The notes below the pieces were generated by a model. It saw only the letters and a program-made list of their open reading frames with translations. It was not told where the DNA came from and did no database searches. From Azoarcus sp. KH32C (GTDB lineage: Bacteria > Pseudomonadota > Gammaproteobacteria > Burkholderiales > Rhodocyclaceae), in assembly GCF_000349945.1 (NCBI RefSeq), contig NC_020548.1:372001-436000 (forward strand): a DNA stretch of 64,000 nt, in the 5' to 3' direction. Position 1 is the stretch's first letter; the number at the start of each line of letters is the position of its first letter. The translations under genes and the position numbers were made by a program. Below, in pieces: positions 17,277 to 26,391 of this stretch.

Positions 17277-18194
17277 ATGAACGGCAAATTGCTGGAGGGC
17301 AAAGTCGCCCTCGTCACCGGCTCCGGGCGCGGCGTGGGCCGCGGGATCGCACTGGATCTGGCTGCCGCCGGTGCACGGGTGGTGGTCAACGACATCGGCG
17401 CTTCAACGACCGGAGAAGGTTCAGACCTCGGCCCGGCGCAGCAGGTCGTCGAAGAGATCCGCGCTGCGGGCGGTCAGGCGGTGGCCGACACCCATTCGGT
17501 CGCCGACTGGGACGAAGCGCACGCGATGGTGCAGACTGCGCTCGACGCCTTCGGCCGCATCGACATCGTCGTCAACAACGCCGGCATCCTGCGCGACACG
17601 ATCTTCCACAAGATGACGCGCGAGGAGTTCGAGGCCGTCATCAACGTGAACCTCAATGGCCCGTTCTACGTCAGCCGCGCCGCCGCGCCGCACTTCAAGG
17701 AACAGAACGGCGGAAGCTACGTGCACATCACGTCGAGTTCCGGCCTGATCGGCAACTTCGGCCAGGCCAACTACGCCGCCGCCAAGCTCGGCGTCGCGGC
17801 CCTCTCGAAGAGCATCGCGATGGACATGCAGCGCTTTAACGTCCGCTCGAACGCCGTCGCCCCCTGGGCCTGGACGCGCATGGTCAACACCATTCCTGCG
17901 GAAACCGAGGAGCAGAAAAAGCGTGTCGAGGGGCTGATGAAGCTGATCCCGGAAAAGATCGCCCCTTTCGTGACGGCGCTGTCCAGCGATGCCGCCGCGG
18001 GAGTGACCGGCCAGATCTTCGGCGTGCGCAACAACGAGATCTACCTCTTCTCGCAGTCCCGCCCGATCCGCACCGCCCACACGTCGGACGGCTGGACGCC
18101 GGAATCGGTCATCGAGCGCGTGTTCCCGATGTTCGAGAACGACTTCTACCCGCTGCACCGCTCCGGCGACGTGTTCACCTGGGACCCGGTATAG
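17277..18194 (+). CDS. SDR (3R)-hydroxyacyl-CoA dehydrogenase, HSD17B4/MFE-2 type
   Basis: A 305-residue short-chain dehydrogenase. Cofactor motif TGSGRGVGRGIA near the N-terminus, NNAG at about 98, catalytic Ser in ITSSSGLIGNFGQANYAAAK with Tyr-x3-Lys. The long substrate loop (GASTTGEGSDLGPAQQVV) after the first strand and the C-terminal extension resemble the dehydrogenase domain of peroxisomal multifunctional enzyme 2, which oxidises (3R)-hydroxyacyl-CoA with NAD. It matches well with the MaoC-type hydratases at 18489-19317, which produce (3R)-hydroxyacyl-CoA. It stands between two terminators, so it is probably transcribed on its own. Confidence 0.85.
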   Translation: MNGKLLEGKVALVTGSGRGVGRGIALDLAAAGARVVVNDIGASTTGEGSDLGPAQQVVEEIRAAGGQAVADTHSVADWDEAHAMVQTALDAFGRIDIVVNNAGILRDTIFHKMTREEFEAVINVNLNGPFYVSRAAAPHFKEQNGGSYVHITSSSGLIGNFGQANYAAAKLGVAALSKSIAMDMQRFNVRSNAVAPWAWTRMVNTIPAETEEQKKRVEGLMKLIPEKIAPFVTALSSDAAAGVTGQIFGVRNNEIYLFSQSRPIRTAHTSDGWTPESVIERVFPMFENDFYPLHRSGDVFTWDPV

Positions 18195-18254
18195 CCGCAG
18201 CGATTTCCTCCTCGCCGATTTGAACCCTCCACCTCCTCCTCGGATCGGAGATTC

Positions 18255-18280
18255 AGCCCGCTCGATGAGCGGGCTTTTTT
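18255..18280 (+). terminator. Rho-independent terminator after the SDR gene
   Basis: AGCCCGCTC and GAGCGGGCT pair around a GAT loop and run into TTTTTT. It terminates the plus-strand SDR gene. The remaining bases to 18488 hold nothing I can support. Confidence 0.85.
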
Positions 18281-18488
18281 CGTCATCACTGGAACGCTCG
18301 AGCGGTGGCTGGACGACGTCGAAGCCGTGATCAATCAGCTCAAGGTCAGGACATCCGATTTTCGATGACCGTCTCGCAAGCTTCATCTTCTCCGGAAGGG
18401 CATGGTCGTCTCGACCTGCTCTTCTCCAGGCACCACTCTCCTGGACGGCGACGATGGCCTCCGACTACATAGGAAACCAGATCAGCCG

Positions 18489-18890
18489 CTAGAGACCGAC
18501 TTTCGCGCGACCGCTGACGATTCGCCGACCTTCGTCGGTCAGCATCTCCAGCGCGACTTCGGCATATTCGCCGTTACGCTCGAGGAGGCTCATCGACACA
18601 CGCGTCGGCTCGCCGACCTTGAGCACGCCTTCGAACCGGGTCGAAAAGCCGAGGATGGCGTCCGATTCGAAGTGATCGGTCAGGAGACGGCCCAGCACGG
18701 CCATATTGAGCATCCCGTGCACGACGAGATTGTCGAAGCCCGCCTTGCGTGCGAAGGCTTCGTCGAGGTGCAGCGGGTTCATGTCGCCCGAGGCTTGGGC
18801 GTACTGCGCCAGCTCGTCCTTGTTGCGCGCCGGGCAGACGCATTCGGCCAGCACGGCGCCGATTTCGGCGTTGATCAGGTCGATGCCCAT
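18489..18890 (-). CDS. MaoC-like (R)-specific enoyl-CoA hydratase subunit, catalytic half
   Basis: A 133-residue hot-dog protein. The hydratase 2 signature is intact in ASGDMNPLHLDEAFARKAGF, providing the Asp and His that activate water, followed by VVHGMLNMAVLGRLL. The ATG at 18890 is one base after the stop of the preceding MaoC-type gene. Single-domain length and tandem arrangement suggest a heterodimer in which this subunit is catalytic, as in mycobacterial HadAB or ChsH-type enzymes. It should add water to a trans-2-enoyl-CoA to give the (3R)-hydroxy thioester. Confidence 0.85.
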   Translation of the reverse strand: MGIDLINAEIGAVLAECVCPARNKDELAQYAQASGDMNPLHLDEAFARKAGFDNLVVHGMLNMAVLGRLLTDHFESDAILGFSTRFEGVLKVGEPTRVSMSLLERNGEYAEVALEMLTDEGRRIVSGRAKVGL

Positions 18891-18891
18891 T

Positions 18892-19317
18892 TCAATGGCT
18901 CCGGGGAGCGTTGCGGACCAACACGATCTGGCGCGACCGGGCGACGAGCATGCCGGACGGCCCGGTGAAATTCGTCTCGATGACGATGAAATCCATCTCG
19001 CCGCCCTTCTTGTCGTACAGGTCGGCGACGCGGCGCTCGACCTTGAGCTCATCGCCGACGCGCACCGGCGCCAGATAATCGAACTGCTGTTCGGCATGCA
19101 GCACGCGCGGCAGCGGCACCCCCAGCGCATCGAGGATGCGACGCGAACTGTTGTCCTCGCCTTCGAGCACTTTCAGGAAGGTCGGCGGAGCGATGCCCGC
19201 GCGGTACAGCGGGTTGCGCTCGCCGATGGCGTCGGCGAAGCGCGCGATGCGTTCGGGCGTCGCCGTCACCTTGAACGGCGGCAACGCAAAGCCGAGGAAC
19301 TTGCGGTCGATCGCCAT
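18892..19317 (-). CDS. MaoC-like hydratase subunit, N-terminal-type (FAS1-like) half
   Basis: A 141-residue protein of the MaoC_dehydrat_N type, beginning MAIDRKFLGFALPPFKVTATP. The start at 19317 is preferred over the adjacent ATG at 19320 because AAGGGG is better spaced. At the position of the hydratase signature it reads AIGERNPLYR, without the Asp-x-Asn-Pro-x-His set, so it is probably the structural or acyl-binding half. LLDALGVPLPRV-like and VGDELKVERRVADLYDKKGGEM segments are typical of the N-terminal domain in two-domain hydratases. It lies 11 bases after the FadJ-like gene. Confidence 0.8.
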   Translation of the reverse strand: MAIDRKFLGFALPPFKVTATPERIARFADAIGERNPLYRAGIAPPTFLKVLEGEDNSSRRILDALGVPLPRVLHAEQQFDYLAPVRVGDELKVERRVADLYDKKGGEMDFIVIETNFTGPSGMLVARSRQIVLVRNAPRSH

Positions 19318-19328
19318 CATCGGCCCCT

Positions 19329-20942
19329 TCAGCAGGTGGCTTGGGCGAACAGCGACACCACTCCGTCGGGCCAGGCGAACAGCGCCGTGTCGCGCGCCCG
19401 TGCTTTCTCCGCCCAAGCGCGCAACGACTCCGGACCGTGCTGCAAGGCGTAGCAGAAGGGGCCGCCGCTGTAGGCCGGCGCAATGCCGGCGACCACTGCC
19501 GCGGAATCGGCGAGTTCGATGTCTTCGACGCCCTTGTCGAGCCAGGTCCGGATTGCTGCCAGAGAGACGGCGAGCAATTGCTCCTCTTCGCTGCAGCCGG
19601 CGGCGCGGGCCGCTGCGCGGACTTTCGCCAGGGATTCCAGGTAGGACGTCGCGCCACGACTCACGAGCACGGCGTCAGCGCCCAGCCACTGAGCGACAGC
19701 CAATGCGGCATCACGGCCTGCCGCATCCTCGCCGTCGACGACAACTTCGACGGCCCGTCCGTATTCGGACTTTGGCGCGGCCCATACGCCAGCTCGTGCG
19801 TTCCCGACGGCGACGCCATCGGTAAGCCACGCGACTTCGGTGCCGGCCGGCGCTTGCGTACCGTTCATGCGAACAGCCACGTCACCGGCCCCGAGTTCGT
19901 CGGGCCCGACCACCTTCGCACGCCCCAGCAACAGCCGGCTTGCGACCGCTTCGCCGCCCTCCCCGATAACCGCTACCTTGGCCGTGCGCGGATCGAGCGC
20001 AATCGGCGCGGCCTTCAGCGAGCGCTGACGGTTGAGGAACAGCGACAGGATCATGTTGCCCGCGACCCGGTTCTGGATCAGGCCGACGAAGATGTCCATT
20101 TCGTGATCGAGCGCCGCATCGACCGGAATGGTCCAGCCGTCGATCACGCAGTTCATGATTGCGGTATAGGCCGGGTATTTCTCGATGAGATCGTCCGACA
20201 GCCTGAGTCCGGCAGCGATACGCTGGTGCGCGCCGGAGGCGGTGAGATCCAGTTCGCCGTCGTCGAAGCTCGACTCAACACGATCCCATGGCTGCATCGC
20301 AATCACCGGTGAATCGGCCATGGCAAGCGCCTTGCGGCGTGCCGCGTCAATCAGCACGTCGGCGCTCACGACTTCATCCACCAGCCCGCACTCCAGCGCC
20401 TGCGCCGGCTTCAGCGGGTCGCCCTGCAGCAGCATGCGCAGGCCGAGCGCTGCACCGACGAGGCGCGGCAAACGCTGCGTGCCGCCCGCGCCGGGCAGCA
20501 GGCCCAGCTTGATTTCGGGCAGGCCGAGCATCACCCCGGGGCCGTCCGCGGCCACGCGCGCGTGGCAGGCCAGACACAGTTCGAGCCCGCCGCCCAGCGC
20601 CAGACCATTCACGGCCGCGACCCACGGCTTGCCGCTCTTTTCGAGACGCCGGAAGATGTGCCCCAGCCGGCCGCACAGTCCTACCAGTTCCGAATGCGAG
20701 TCGGTCCGGGCGCGCTCGGTGAACATCTTGACCATCGCCAGATCAGCGCCCGCGATGAAGGCGGACTTGCCGGAGGTCACCACCACTGCCCGCACCGCCG
20801 GATCCTCCTCCACGTGGATGACGAGTCGCTCGAGCGAATCCATCAGGTCCATGGAGAAGACGTTCATCGAACGGCCCTGCATGTCGATGCATGCCAACAG
20901 GACGCCGTCCTTGCCCAGTTCGATCTTGATGTTCTGATCCAT
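19329..20942 (-). CDS. FadJ/FadB-like protein: intact enoyl-CoA hydratase, degenerate dehydrogenase half
   Basis: A 537-residue protein versus 700 or more in FadB/FadJ. The crotonase part (residues 1-190) is intact: AFIAGADLAMVK oxyanion region, ALGGGLELCLAC with the first catalytic Glu, and LPEIKLGLLPGAGGTQRLP with the second. The part corresponding to 3-hydroxyacyl-CoA dehydrogenase is shrunken: the nucleotide-binding loop reads VIGEGGEAVAS, the usual HFFNP catalytic His motif is replaced (AGVWAAPKSEYGRAVEVV), and only the C-terminal YSGGPFCYAL retains family character. It should hydrate enoyl-CoA but not oxidise. The dehydrogenase function could be supplied by the BadH-like protein encoded in the same operon. 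Confidence 0.82.
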   Translation of the reverse strand: MDQNIKIELGKDGVLLACIDMQGRSMNVFSMDLMDSLERLVIHVEEDPAVRAVVVTSGKSAFIAGADLAMVKMFTERARTDSHSELVGLCGRLGHIFRRLEKSGKPWVAAVNGLALGGGLELCLACHARVAADGPGVMLGLPEIKLGLLPGAGGTQRLPRLVGAALGLRMLLQGDPLKPAQALECGLVDEVVSADVLIDAARRKALAMADSPVIAMQPWDRVESSFDDGELDLTASGAHQRIAAGLRLSDDLIEKYPAYTAIMNCVIDGWTIPVDAALDHEMDIFVGLIQNRVAGNMILSLFLNRQRSLKAAPIALDPRTAKVAVIGEGGEAVASRLLLGRAKVVGPDELGAGDVAVRMNGTQAPAGTEVAWLTDGVAVGNARAGVWAAPKSEYGRAVEVVVDGEDAAGRDAALAVAQWLGADAVLVSRGATSYLESLAKVRAAARAAGCSEEEQLLAVSLAAIRTWLDKGVEDIELADSAAVVAGIAPAYSGGPFCYALQHGPESLRAWAEKARARDTALFAWPDGVVSLFAQATC

Positions 20943-20961
20943 TGCGCGCCCGGATGCTCGG

Positions 20962-21756
20962 TTAAACGTACTTCTTGAACTCGGGTTTGCGCTTTTCGTT
21001 GAACGCGCGCACGCCTTCCTTCGACTCTTCGCTCTGGTAGTAGCCCTTCACCGCCGCCACGCCCATGAAGCTGATACCACGGATGTTCTCGCTGTCGGCG
21101 TTGAACGAACGCTTGGCGATCGCGATCGCGGTCGGGCTCAGCTGGTTGATCTCGGCGGCCCAGGATTCGCACTCGGCATCGAGTTCCTCGTGCGGCACGA
21201 CCTTGTTGACGAGCCCCATCTCCAGCGCCTCCTGCGCCTTGTAACGGCGGCACAGGAACCAGATCTCGCGCGCCTTCTTCTCGCCGACCATGCGGGCGAG
21301 GTAGGCCGTGCCGAAGCCGGGGTCGACCGAGCCGACCTTCGGGCCGACCTGGCCGAACTGGGCCTTCTCGGACGCGATGGTCAGGTCGCAGATCGTCGCG
21401 AAGACGTTGCCGCCGCCGATCGCAAAGCCCTGCACGCGGGCGATCACGACCTTGCGGCAATCGCGGATCGCGCTCTGCAGTTCCTCGATCGGCAGGCCGA
21501 CCATGCCGCGCGGGCCATATAGGCCGTCTTCGGAGAGGTGCACCTTCTGGTCGCCGCCGGTGCAGAAGGCCTTGTCGCCGGCGCCGCCGAAGATCACGGC
21601 GTTGACCGACTTCTCTTCGTCCGCCATGCGGAAGGCCTGGATCAGCTCTTCCACGGTCTGGGTGCGGAAGGCGTTGAAGACTTCAGGGCGATTGATGGTG
21701 ATGTAGACGGCGTTCGCGCCGACTTCGTACAGAATGTCTTTGAATTGCGTGCTCAT
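20962..21756 (-). CDS. badI: BadI-like 2-ketocyclohexanecarboxyl-CoA hydrolase (crotonase family)
   Basis: A 264-residue crotonase-fold protein. From memory of the family it matches BadI of Rhodopseudomonas closely: FCTGGDQ, the run IARVQGFAIGGGNV, FGQVGPKVGSVDPGFGTAYL and the basic tail KRKPEFKKYV. BadI adds water to 2-ketocyclohexane-1-carboxyl-CoA and opens the ring to pimelyl-CoA; the DHNA-CoA synthase MenB is a related enzyme. Here it follows a BadH-like gene by 32 bases, giving the dehydrogenation plus ring-opening pair. The true ring substrate may carry substituents; that is not visible. The start at 21756 gives the usual family length. Confidence 0.85.
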   Translation of the reverse strand: MSTQFKDILYEVGANAVYITINRPEVFNAFRTQTVEELIQAFRMADEEKSVNAVIFGGAGDKAFCTGGDQKVHLSEDGLYGPRGMVGLPIEELQSAIRDCRKVVIARVQGFAIGGGNVFATICDLTIASEKAQFGQVGPKVGSVDPGFGTAYLARMVGEKKAREIWFLCRRYKAQEALEMGLVNKVVPHEELDAECESWAAEINQLSPTAIAIAKRSFNADSENIRGISFMGVAAVKGYYQSEESKEGVRAFNEKRKPEFKKYV

Positions 21757-21788
21757 GGTTTCTTGCCCGATGGATGTGAGAGGGGAAA

Positions 21789-22556
21789 TCAGCCGTGCAT
21801 CGTCAGGCCGCCGGAGATGCTGATGGTCTGGCCGGTCATGAAGGACGCGTCGTCGCTCGCGAGGAAGGCGACGAGGCCCGGGTAGTCGTCCGGCTCGCCG
21901 ATGCGGCCGAGCGGCACGCCGCGCACCATCGCGTTGCGGATCTTTTCGCCCTGCTCGCCGGTGCCGACGAAGGCGTCCATCGCCGGGGTGTTGGTCGGCC
22001 CCGGGCAGACGCAGTTGAGCAGCACGTTATTGCGCGCCACTTCGCGCGCCAGCGCCTTAGCGAAGGAAATCGTCGCGCCCTTGCAGCCGGAATAAACGAC
22101 TTCACCCGAGGAGCCGACGCGGCCGGCATCCGACGCGATGAAGATCACCCGACCGCCGCCGCGCTGGGCCATGCCCGACACCACCGCGTGGGTCATGTGG
22201 ATCGGCCCGAGGTAGTTGATGTCGACGATCTTGCGCCAGAAGTCCGGGGTGGTCTTCAGGAAGGCGGTCGGGGTATCCCAGCCGGCGTTGTTCACCAGCG
22301 CCCAGGTCGGCCCGAGGCGCGATTCAATCGCCGCCACCGCCTGCGTAACCTTGTCGTAGTCGGTGATGTCGCACACTTCAAAATCGGCCTTGCCGCCGGC
22401 CGCGCGGATTTCCTCGACCGCCGCGTGCGCGGCCTGGCCGTTGAGGTCCAGCACGCCGACCGCCATCCCCTCTTCGGCCAGACGCTTGGCGATTGCCAGC
22501 CCGATGCCACTTGCCGCGCCCGTTACCAGCGCGACCTTGTCCTTGAGTCCTCGCAC
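21789..22556 (-). CDS. badH: BadH-like 2-hydroxycyclohexanecarboxyl-CoA dehydrogenase (SDR)
   Basis: A 255-residue classical SDR: TGAASGIGLAIAKRL cofactor motif, NNAGWDTPTAF, catalytic IASDAGRVGSSGEVVYSGCKG with Ser, Tyr and Lys, and CPGPTNTPAMDAF. The NNAGWD and SDAGRVGSSGE segments are shared with BadH, which oxidises 2-hydroxycyclohexane-1-carboxyl-CoA to the 2-keto thioester with NAD. The neighbouring BadI-like hydrolase strengthens the assignment. The start at 22556 has AAAGGAGACAGTT upstream. It is preceded by a 237-base gap after the dehydrogenase gene, which holds no gene but could carry an internal promoter. Confidence 0.83.
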   Translation of the reverse strand: MRGLKDKVALVTGAASGIGLAIAKRLAEEGMAVGVLDLNGQAAHAAVEEIRAAGGKADFEVCDITDYDKVTQAVAAIESRLGPTWALVNNAGWDTPTAFLKTTPDFWRKIVDINYLGPIHMTHAVVSGMAQRGGGRVIFIASDAGRVGSSGEVVYSGCKGATISFAKALAREVARNNVLLNCVCPGPTNTPAMDAFVGTGEQGEKIRNAMVRGVPLGRIGEPDDYPGLVAFLASDDASFMTGQTISISGGLTMHG

Positions 22557-22793
22557 AACTGTCTCCTTTCAAGCGGTTAATCAATTCATATTCGATATAT
22601 AGAACCATGCGCTGAGCCTTGCTTTGCTCGCTGACGGCCTTGGCCTATTCGTTGATGTGGGCCTATTTGTCAGCACACACCCTCGTTCTGCGCCATCCGC
22701 AGCTCTTGCCCTTCGGGCGAGTTGCGGTTCCAACGCTCTGCAGCCTTTCAGAATGCTCCGTTGGGCTCCGCTTGCCGACTTTCGTAGGCCGCT

Positions 22794-23969
22794 TCAGGAG
22801 GAACTGCCCACCTCTTGCGCCTTCTTCTCGGCAAACAGGTTTCGCCCGATCAAGTACTTCATGATTTCAATGGAGCCCCCGGCGATTTTTACGATGCGTG
22901 CGTCGGCGTAAGCGCGCGCGATCGGGTATTCCCACATGTAGCCCCAGCCGCCGAAGAGCTGCAGACATTCATCGACGACCTTGCAGTGCAGGTTCGACAA
23001 CCACATTTTGGCCATCGCCGCGTCGATCGCATCGAGCTGGCCGCGCATGAAGAGCTCGATGCAGCGGTCGGTGAAGACGCGGCCGATGACGGCCTCGGTA
23101 TGCAGTTCGGCGAGCTTGAACTGCGTGTTCTGGAAGTCGCCGATGGTCTTGCCGAAGGCTTGGCGGTTGGCGGTGTAATCGACCGTGTAATCGATCACTT
23201 CCTCGGCGACCGCCGCCGAACGGATCGCCTGCGCGAGGCGTTCCTGCGCGAGCTTGGTCATCATGATCGCGAAGCCCTGCCCTTCCTCGCCAAGGATCGC
23301 GCTCGCCGGCACGCGCAGGTCTTCGAAGAACAATTCGGACGTGTCCTGCGCCTTGAGGCCGAGCTTCTCGAGGTTCTTGCCGCGCTTGAACCCTGGCAGG
23401 CTGGTATCGACGAGGAAGAGCGTGATGCCCTTCGCACCGGCGTCGCGGTCGGTCTTCGCGGCGAGCACCAGCACGTCGCACATCTGGCCGTTGGAGATGA
23501 ACACCTTCTGACCGTTGATGACGTAGTCGTCGCCGTCGCGCACTGCCCGCGTGCGGATGTTCTTGAGGTCGGAGCCGGCGTGCGGCTCGGTCATGCCCAG
23601 CGCGCCGATCGCCTCGCCGCTGACCATCCGCGGCAGCCACTGGCGCTTCTGCTCCTCGTTGCCGAAGGACTTGATATAGGTGGCGACGAGGTCGCAGTGG
23701 ATCAGGAAACCCGGGCCGGTGTAGCCGCACTTCGCGATCTCTTCGAACACGATCACGTCGAACAGGTACTCCAGCCCGAGGCCGCCGTATTGCTCGTCGA
23801 CCGTGCAGCACAGCAGCCCGGCCTCGCCTGCCTTGCGCCACACCTCGCGCGAAACGATGCCGTCCTTCTCCCACTGCGCGTGGTAGGGACGGATCTCCTT
23901 GTCGATGAACTTACGCACCGTGTCGCGAAACATCTCGTGCTCTTCACTGAACAGGCTGCGCTTGATCAT
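22794..23969 (-). CDS. Acyl-CoA dehydrogenase, LCAD/IVD-type active site
   Basis: A 391-residue flavoprotein. The ATG at 23969 is chosen over one at 23981 because GGAG lies six bases before it. Motifs: ALGMTEPHAGSDLKNI, VFISNGQMCDV, and ERLAQAIRSA in which the Glu after Gln matches the catalytic base of long-chain and isovaleryl-CoA dehydrogenases. The other possible base position near the C-terminus is Gly (IAGGSIEIMK), in line with that class. ADARIVKIAGGS and YLIGRNL end the fold. It begins the operon with badHI-like genes and should make the alpha,beta double bond of a cyclic or acyclic acyl-CoA, delivering electrons to EtfAB. Confidence 0.88.
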   Translation of the reverse strand: MIKRSLFSEEHEMFRDTVRKFIDKEIRPYHAQWEKDGIVSREVWRKAGEAGLLCCTVDEQYGGLGLEYLFDVIVFEEIAKCGYTGPGFLIHCDLVATYIKSFGNEEQKRQWLPRMVSGEAIGALGMTEPHAGSDLKNIRTRAVRDGDDYVINGQKVFISNGQMCDVLVLAAKTDRDAGAKGITLFLVDTSLPGFKRGKNLEKLGLKAQDTSELFFEDLRVPASAILGEEGQGFAIMMTKLAQERLAQAIRSAAVAEEVIDYTVDYTANRQAFGKTIGDFQNTQFKLAELHTEAVIGRVFTDRCIELFMRGQLDAIDAAMAKMWLSNLHCKVVDECLQLFGGWGYMWEYPIARAYADARIVKIAGGSIEIMKYLIGRNLFAEKKAQEVGSSS

Positions 23970-24008
23970 GGTGTGCTCCATGTAGTCGGGTGTTGTCGAG
24001 GACGGTTT

Positions 24009-24030
24009 TACGTATGGTAGCGTACGATAG
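24009..24030. promoter_or_regulatory. TACGTA/TACGAT element before the badHI operon
   Basis: TACGTATGGTAGCGTACGATAG lies 40-60 bases before the dehydrogenase start and contains TACGAT and an imperfect dyad (CGTA...TACG). The gap 23970-24289 holds this region and no supported gene. Confidence 0.35.
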
Positions 24031-24289
24031 TTAACGCGACAAGATGATTTTGTAGCGTACTAATTTTTAGTTCTCAAGTCCTACACACTCTGCACACCGT
24101 CCGTTTTTCAAAGCGGTTTAGCCTCACGCATTTCATTGCTTTATGATGTTCTTGCATACTAATTGATGATTTTCTGGAACAGCGAACCACGCCCCTCAAA
24201 ACGCGGGCACTACGCGAAAAGTCTGCCGGGCCGACCGACACTAAGCGCCGGGGGCGCGACGGATGTCTCTTCTCATGGTGCCGCCGTGT

Positions 24290-26281
24290 TCAGATCGCTA
24301 GTTCCGCACGAGCGCGGAAATGCTCCAGCGCTTCGGGATTGGCAAGTGCGCCGGTGTTCTTGACCGCCTCGCCATGCACCACTTGGCGGATCGCCAGCTC
24401 GACGATCTTTCCGCTCTTGGTACGCGGGATGTCGGCGACCTGCACGACGCGGGCGGGCACGTGGCGCGGCGTGGTGCTGACGCGGATCTGCTGCTTGATG
24501 CGATCACGGAGGTTCTCGTCGAGTGCGAGCCCGTCGCGCAGGCGCACGAAGAGCACGACGCGTACGTCGGTGGGCTTTTCCGGCGGCCAGTTCTGACCGA
24601 TCACCGCGGACTCGACGACCTCGTCGATCTGGTCGACCTGGCGGTAGATCTCGGCCGTGCCGATGCGGACGCCGCCGGGGTTGAGCGTCGCGTCCGAGCG
24701 ACCGTAGATGATGTAGCCACCGTGCGCCGTCACTTCACAGAAATCGCCATGGCACCAGATGCCTTCGAAGCGGCTGAAATAGGCCTCGTGGTACTTGTGC
24801 CCTTCGGGATCGTTCCAGAAGTAAAGCGGCTGGGTCGGAAATGGCGCAGTGCAGACGAGTTCCCCCTTCTGCCCGCGGACGGGTTTACCGTCCTCGTCGA
24901 ACACGTCGACGGCCATACCGAGCTGCTTGCACTGGATCTCGCCTCGCCACACGGGAATCGCGGGGCAGCCGCCGACGAAAGCGCCGAGGAGATCGGTGCC
25001 GCCGGAGATCGACGCGACATGCACGCCCTGCTTGAAGGCGCGGTAGACGTAGTCGTAGCCCTCTGCCATTAGTGGGCTGCCCGTCGAATAGAGCACTTCA
25101 ACCGAGCTCGTGTCGTGGGTGCGCCCGGGTTCGAGATTCAGCTTCGCGCAGGCTTCGAGGAACTTTGCGGACGTGCCGAAGTGGGTGAAGCGCTCGGCCT
25201 GCATGTAGTCGAAGAGGAGGTGGTTGTCGGCGGCGAAGGGGCTGCCGTCGTAGAGCATCAGTGCCGCGCCAGACGCGAGGCCCGACGCAAGCCAATTCCA
25301 CATCACCCAGCTGCAGGTCGCGAAGTAGAAGAGCCGGCTGCCGTGGCGGATGTTGCCGTGCAGCTGGTGCTCCTTCAGATGCAGTAGCAAGGCCCCGCCC
25401 GCGCGATGGACGATGCATTTCGGCACGCCGGTCGTGCCGGACGAGAAGACGATGTAGAGCGGATGGTCGAAGGGAAGCTGCGCGAAGTCGATGTTGCGCA
25501 CGGCAGCATGGGGCACGGTGAGCTCGTCGAGCGTGACACCGCCGCGGATGCCTTCTGTCGGGTTGTCGAGTCCGAGGTAAGGGCAGATCACGACGGTGTG
25601 CGCGGACGGGAGTTGCTCCGCGATCTCGCGGATCTTGTCGAGGCAGCTGTGCGACTTGCCGTTGTAGTAGTAACCGTCCGTCGCGAACAGCATCACCGGC
25701 TCGATCTGGCCGAAGCGGTCGAGAATGCCCTGCGGCCCGAAGTCCGGTGACGCCGAGCTGAAGATCGCGCCGATGCTCGCCGCGGCCAGCATCGCGATCA
25801 GCGTGTCAGGCGAATTCGGCATGTAGGCGGCAATGCGGTCGCCGGCCTTAACGCCGCGGGCGCGCATGGCGGAGGCGACGCGGGCGACGGCGGCATACAG
25901 GTCGTCGTGCGACAGGCGACGCTTGACGCGGTCCTCGCCCCAGAAGACCACCGCATCCTCGTCGCCTCGATGGCGCAGCAGGTTTTCGGCGAAGTTCAGG
26001 CGTGCGTCGGGAAACCAGCGCACCGACTCCATCGTTGCTCCCTGCTCCACGACGCGCTCGCCGCGACGCTCGGCGACGACGCCGCAGAACTCCCACAGGC
26101 CGGTCCAGAACTCGTCGATATGGTTCACTGACCAGGTATGCAGATCGTCGTAATGCGTGAAGCTGCGGTCCCAGCGCGCTTCCATCGCGGCGCTGAAGCG
26201 GCCGATGTTGCTCGCCGTGATGGTCGGCGCGTCGGGAACCCACGCGGCATCCCGGGTATCGGCGGGACAAGTCAAAGACAT
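24290..26281 (-). CDS. aacS: Acetoacetyl-CoA synthetase
   Basis: A 663-residue AMP-forming ligase of the AacS family. N-terminal acetyl-CoA-synthetase-like cap ([27 protein letters not shown]), P-loop [16 protein letters not shown], the family-specific CSWVMWNWL and [50 protein letters not shown] split over the hinge, and the catalytic Lys in [16 protein letters not shown]. It converts acetoacetate to acetoacetyl-CoA. Last gene of the lyase/dehydrogenase unit; its presence suggests that acetoacetate is an intermediate or that a ketone-body-like product is recovered. AGGAG precedes the start. Confidence 0.93.
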   Translation of the reverse strand: MSLTCPADTRDAAWVPDAPTITASNIGRFSAAMEARWDRSFTHYDDLHTWSVNHIDEFWTGLWEFCGVVAERRGERVVEQGATMESVRWFPDARLNFAENLLRHRGDEDAVVFWGEDRVKRRLSHDDLYAAVARVASAMRARGVKAGDRIAAYMPNSPDTLIAMLAAASIGAIFSSASPDFGPQGILDRFGQIEPVMLFATDGYYYNGKSHSCLDKIREIAEQLPSAHTVVICPYLGLDNPTEGIRGGVTLDELTVPHAAVRNIDFAQLPFDHPLYIVFSSGTTGVPKCIVHRAGGALLLHLKEHQLHGNIRHGSRLFYFATCSWVMWNWLASGLASGAALMLYDGSPFAADNHLLFDYMQAERFTHFGTSAKFLEACAKLNLEPGRTHDTSSVEVLYSTGSPLMAEGYDYVYRAFKQGVHVASISGGTDLLGAFVGGCPAIPVWRGEIQCKQLGMAVDVFDEDGKPVRGQKGELVCTAPFPTQPLYFWNDPEGHKYHEAYFSRFEGIWCHGDFCEVTAHGGYIIYGRSDATLNPGGVRIGTAEIYRQVDQIDEVVESAVIGQNWPPEKPTDVRVVLFVRLRDGLALDENLRDRIKQQIRVSTTPRHVPARVVQVADIPRTKSGKIVELAIRQVVHGEAVKNTGALANPEALEHFRARAELAI

Positions 26282-26354
26282 GAAAAATCTCCTCGATGGT
26301 CAGGGCTTCGCTTACATGGACGCACTTGTGGGTGGCGCCCCTAACCGCCATTAC

Positions 26355-26382
26355 GGCGCCGTCGTGCGAGCGCGACGGCGCC
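26355..26382. other. Perfect 10-bp hairpin between dehydrogenase and aacS genes
   Basis: GGCGCCGTCG and CGACGGCGCC flank an 8-base loop, ten bases after the stop of the acyl-CoA dehydrogenase gene and before aacS on the same strand. No U-tract follows, so a processing or mRNA-stability element is more likely than full termination. Confidence 0.5.
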
Positions 26383-26391
26383 CACTGCCCC

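Noticed and set aside
18281..18488. Possible small gene between the SDR terminator and the MaoC gene
   Set aside because: Open frames there lack a ribosome site and protein-like composition; nothing supported.
22815..24020. Plus-strand frame of about 400 codons opposite the acyl-CoA dehydrogenase
   Set aside because: Pure antisense shadow of a well-supported gene; no motif and no ribosome site.
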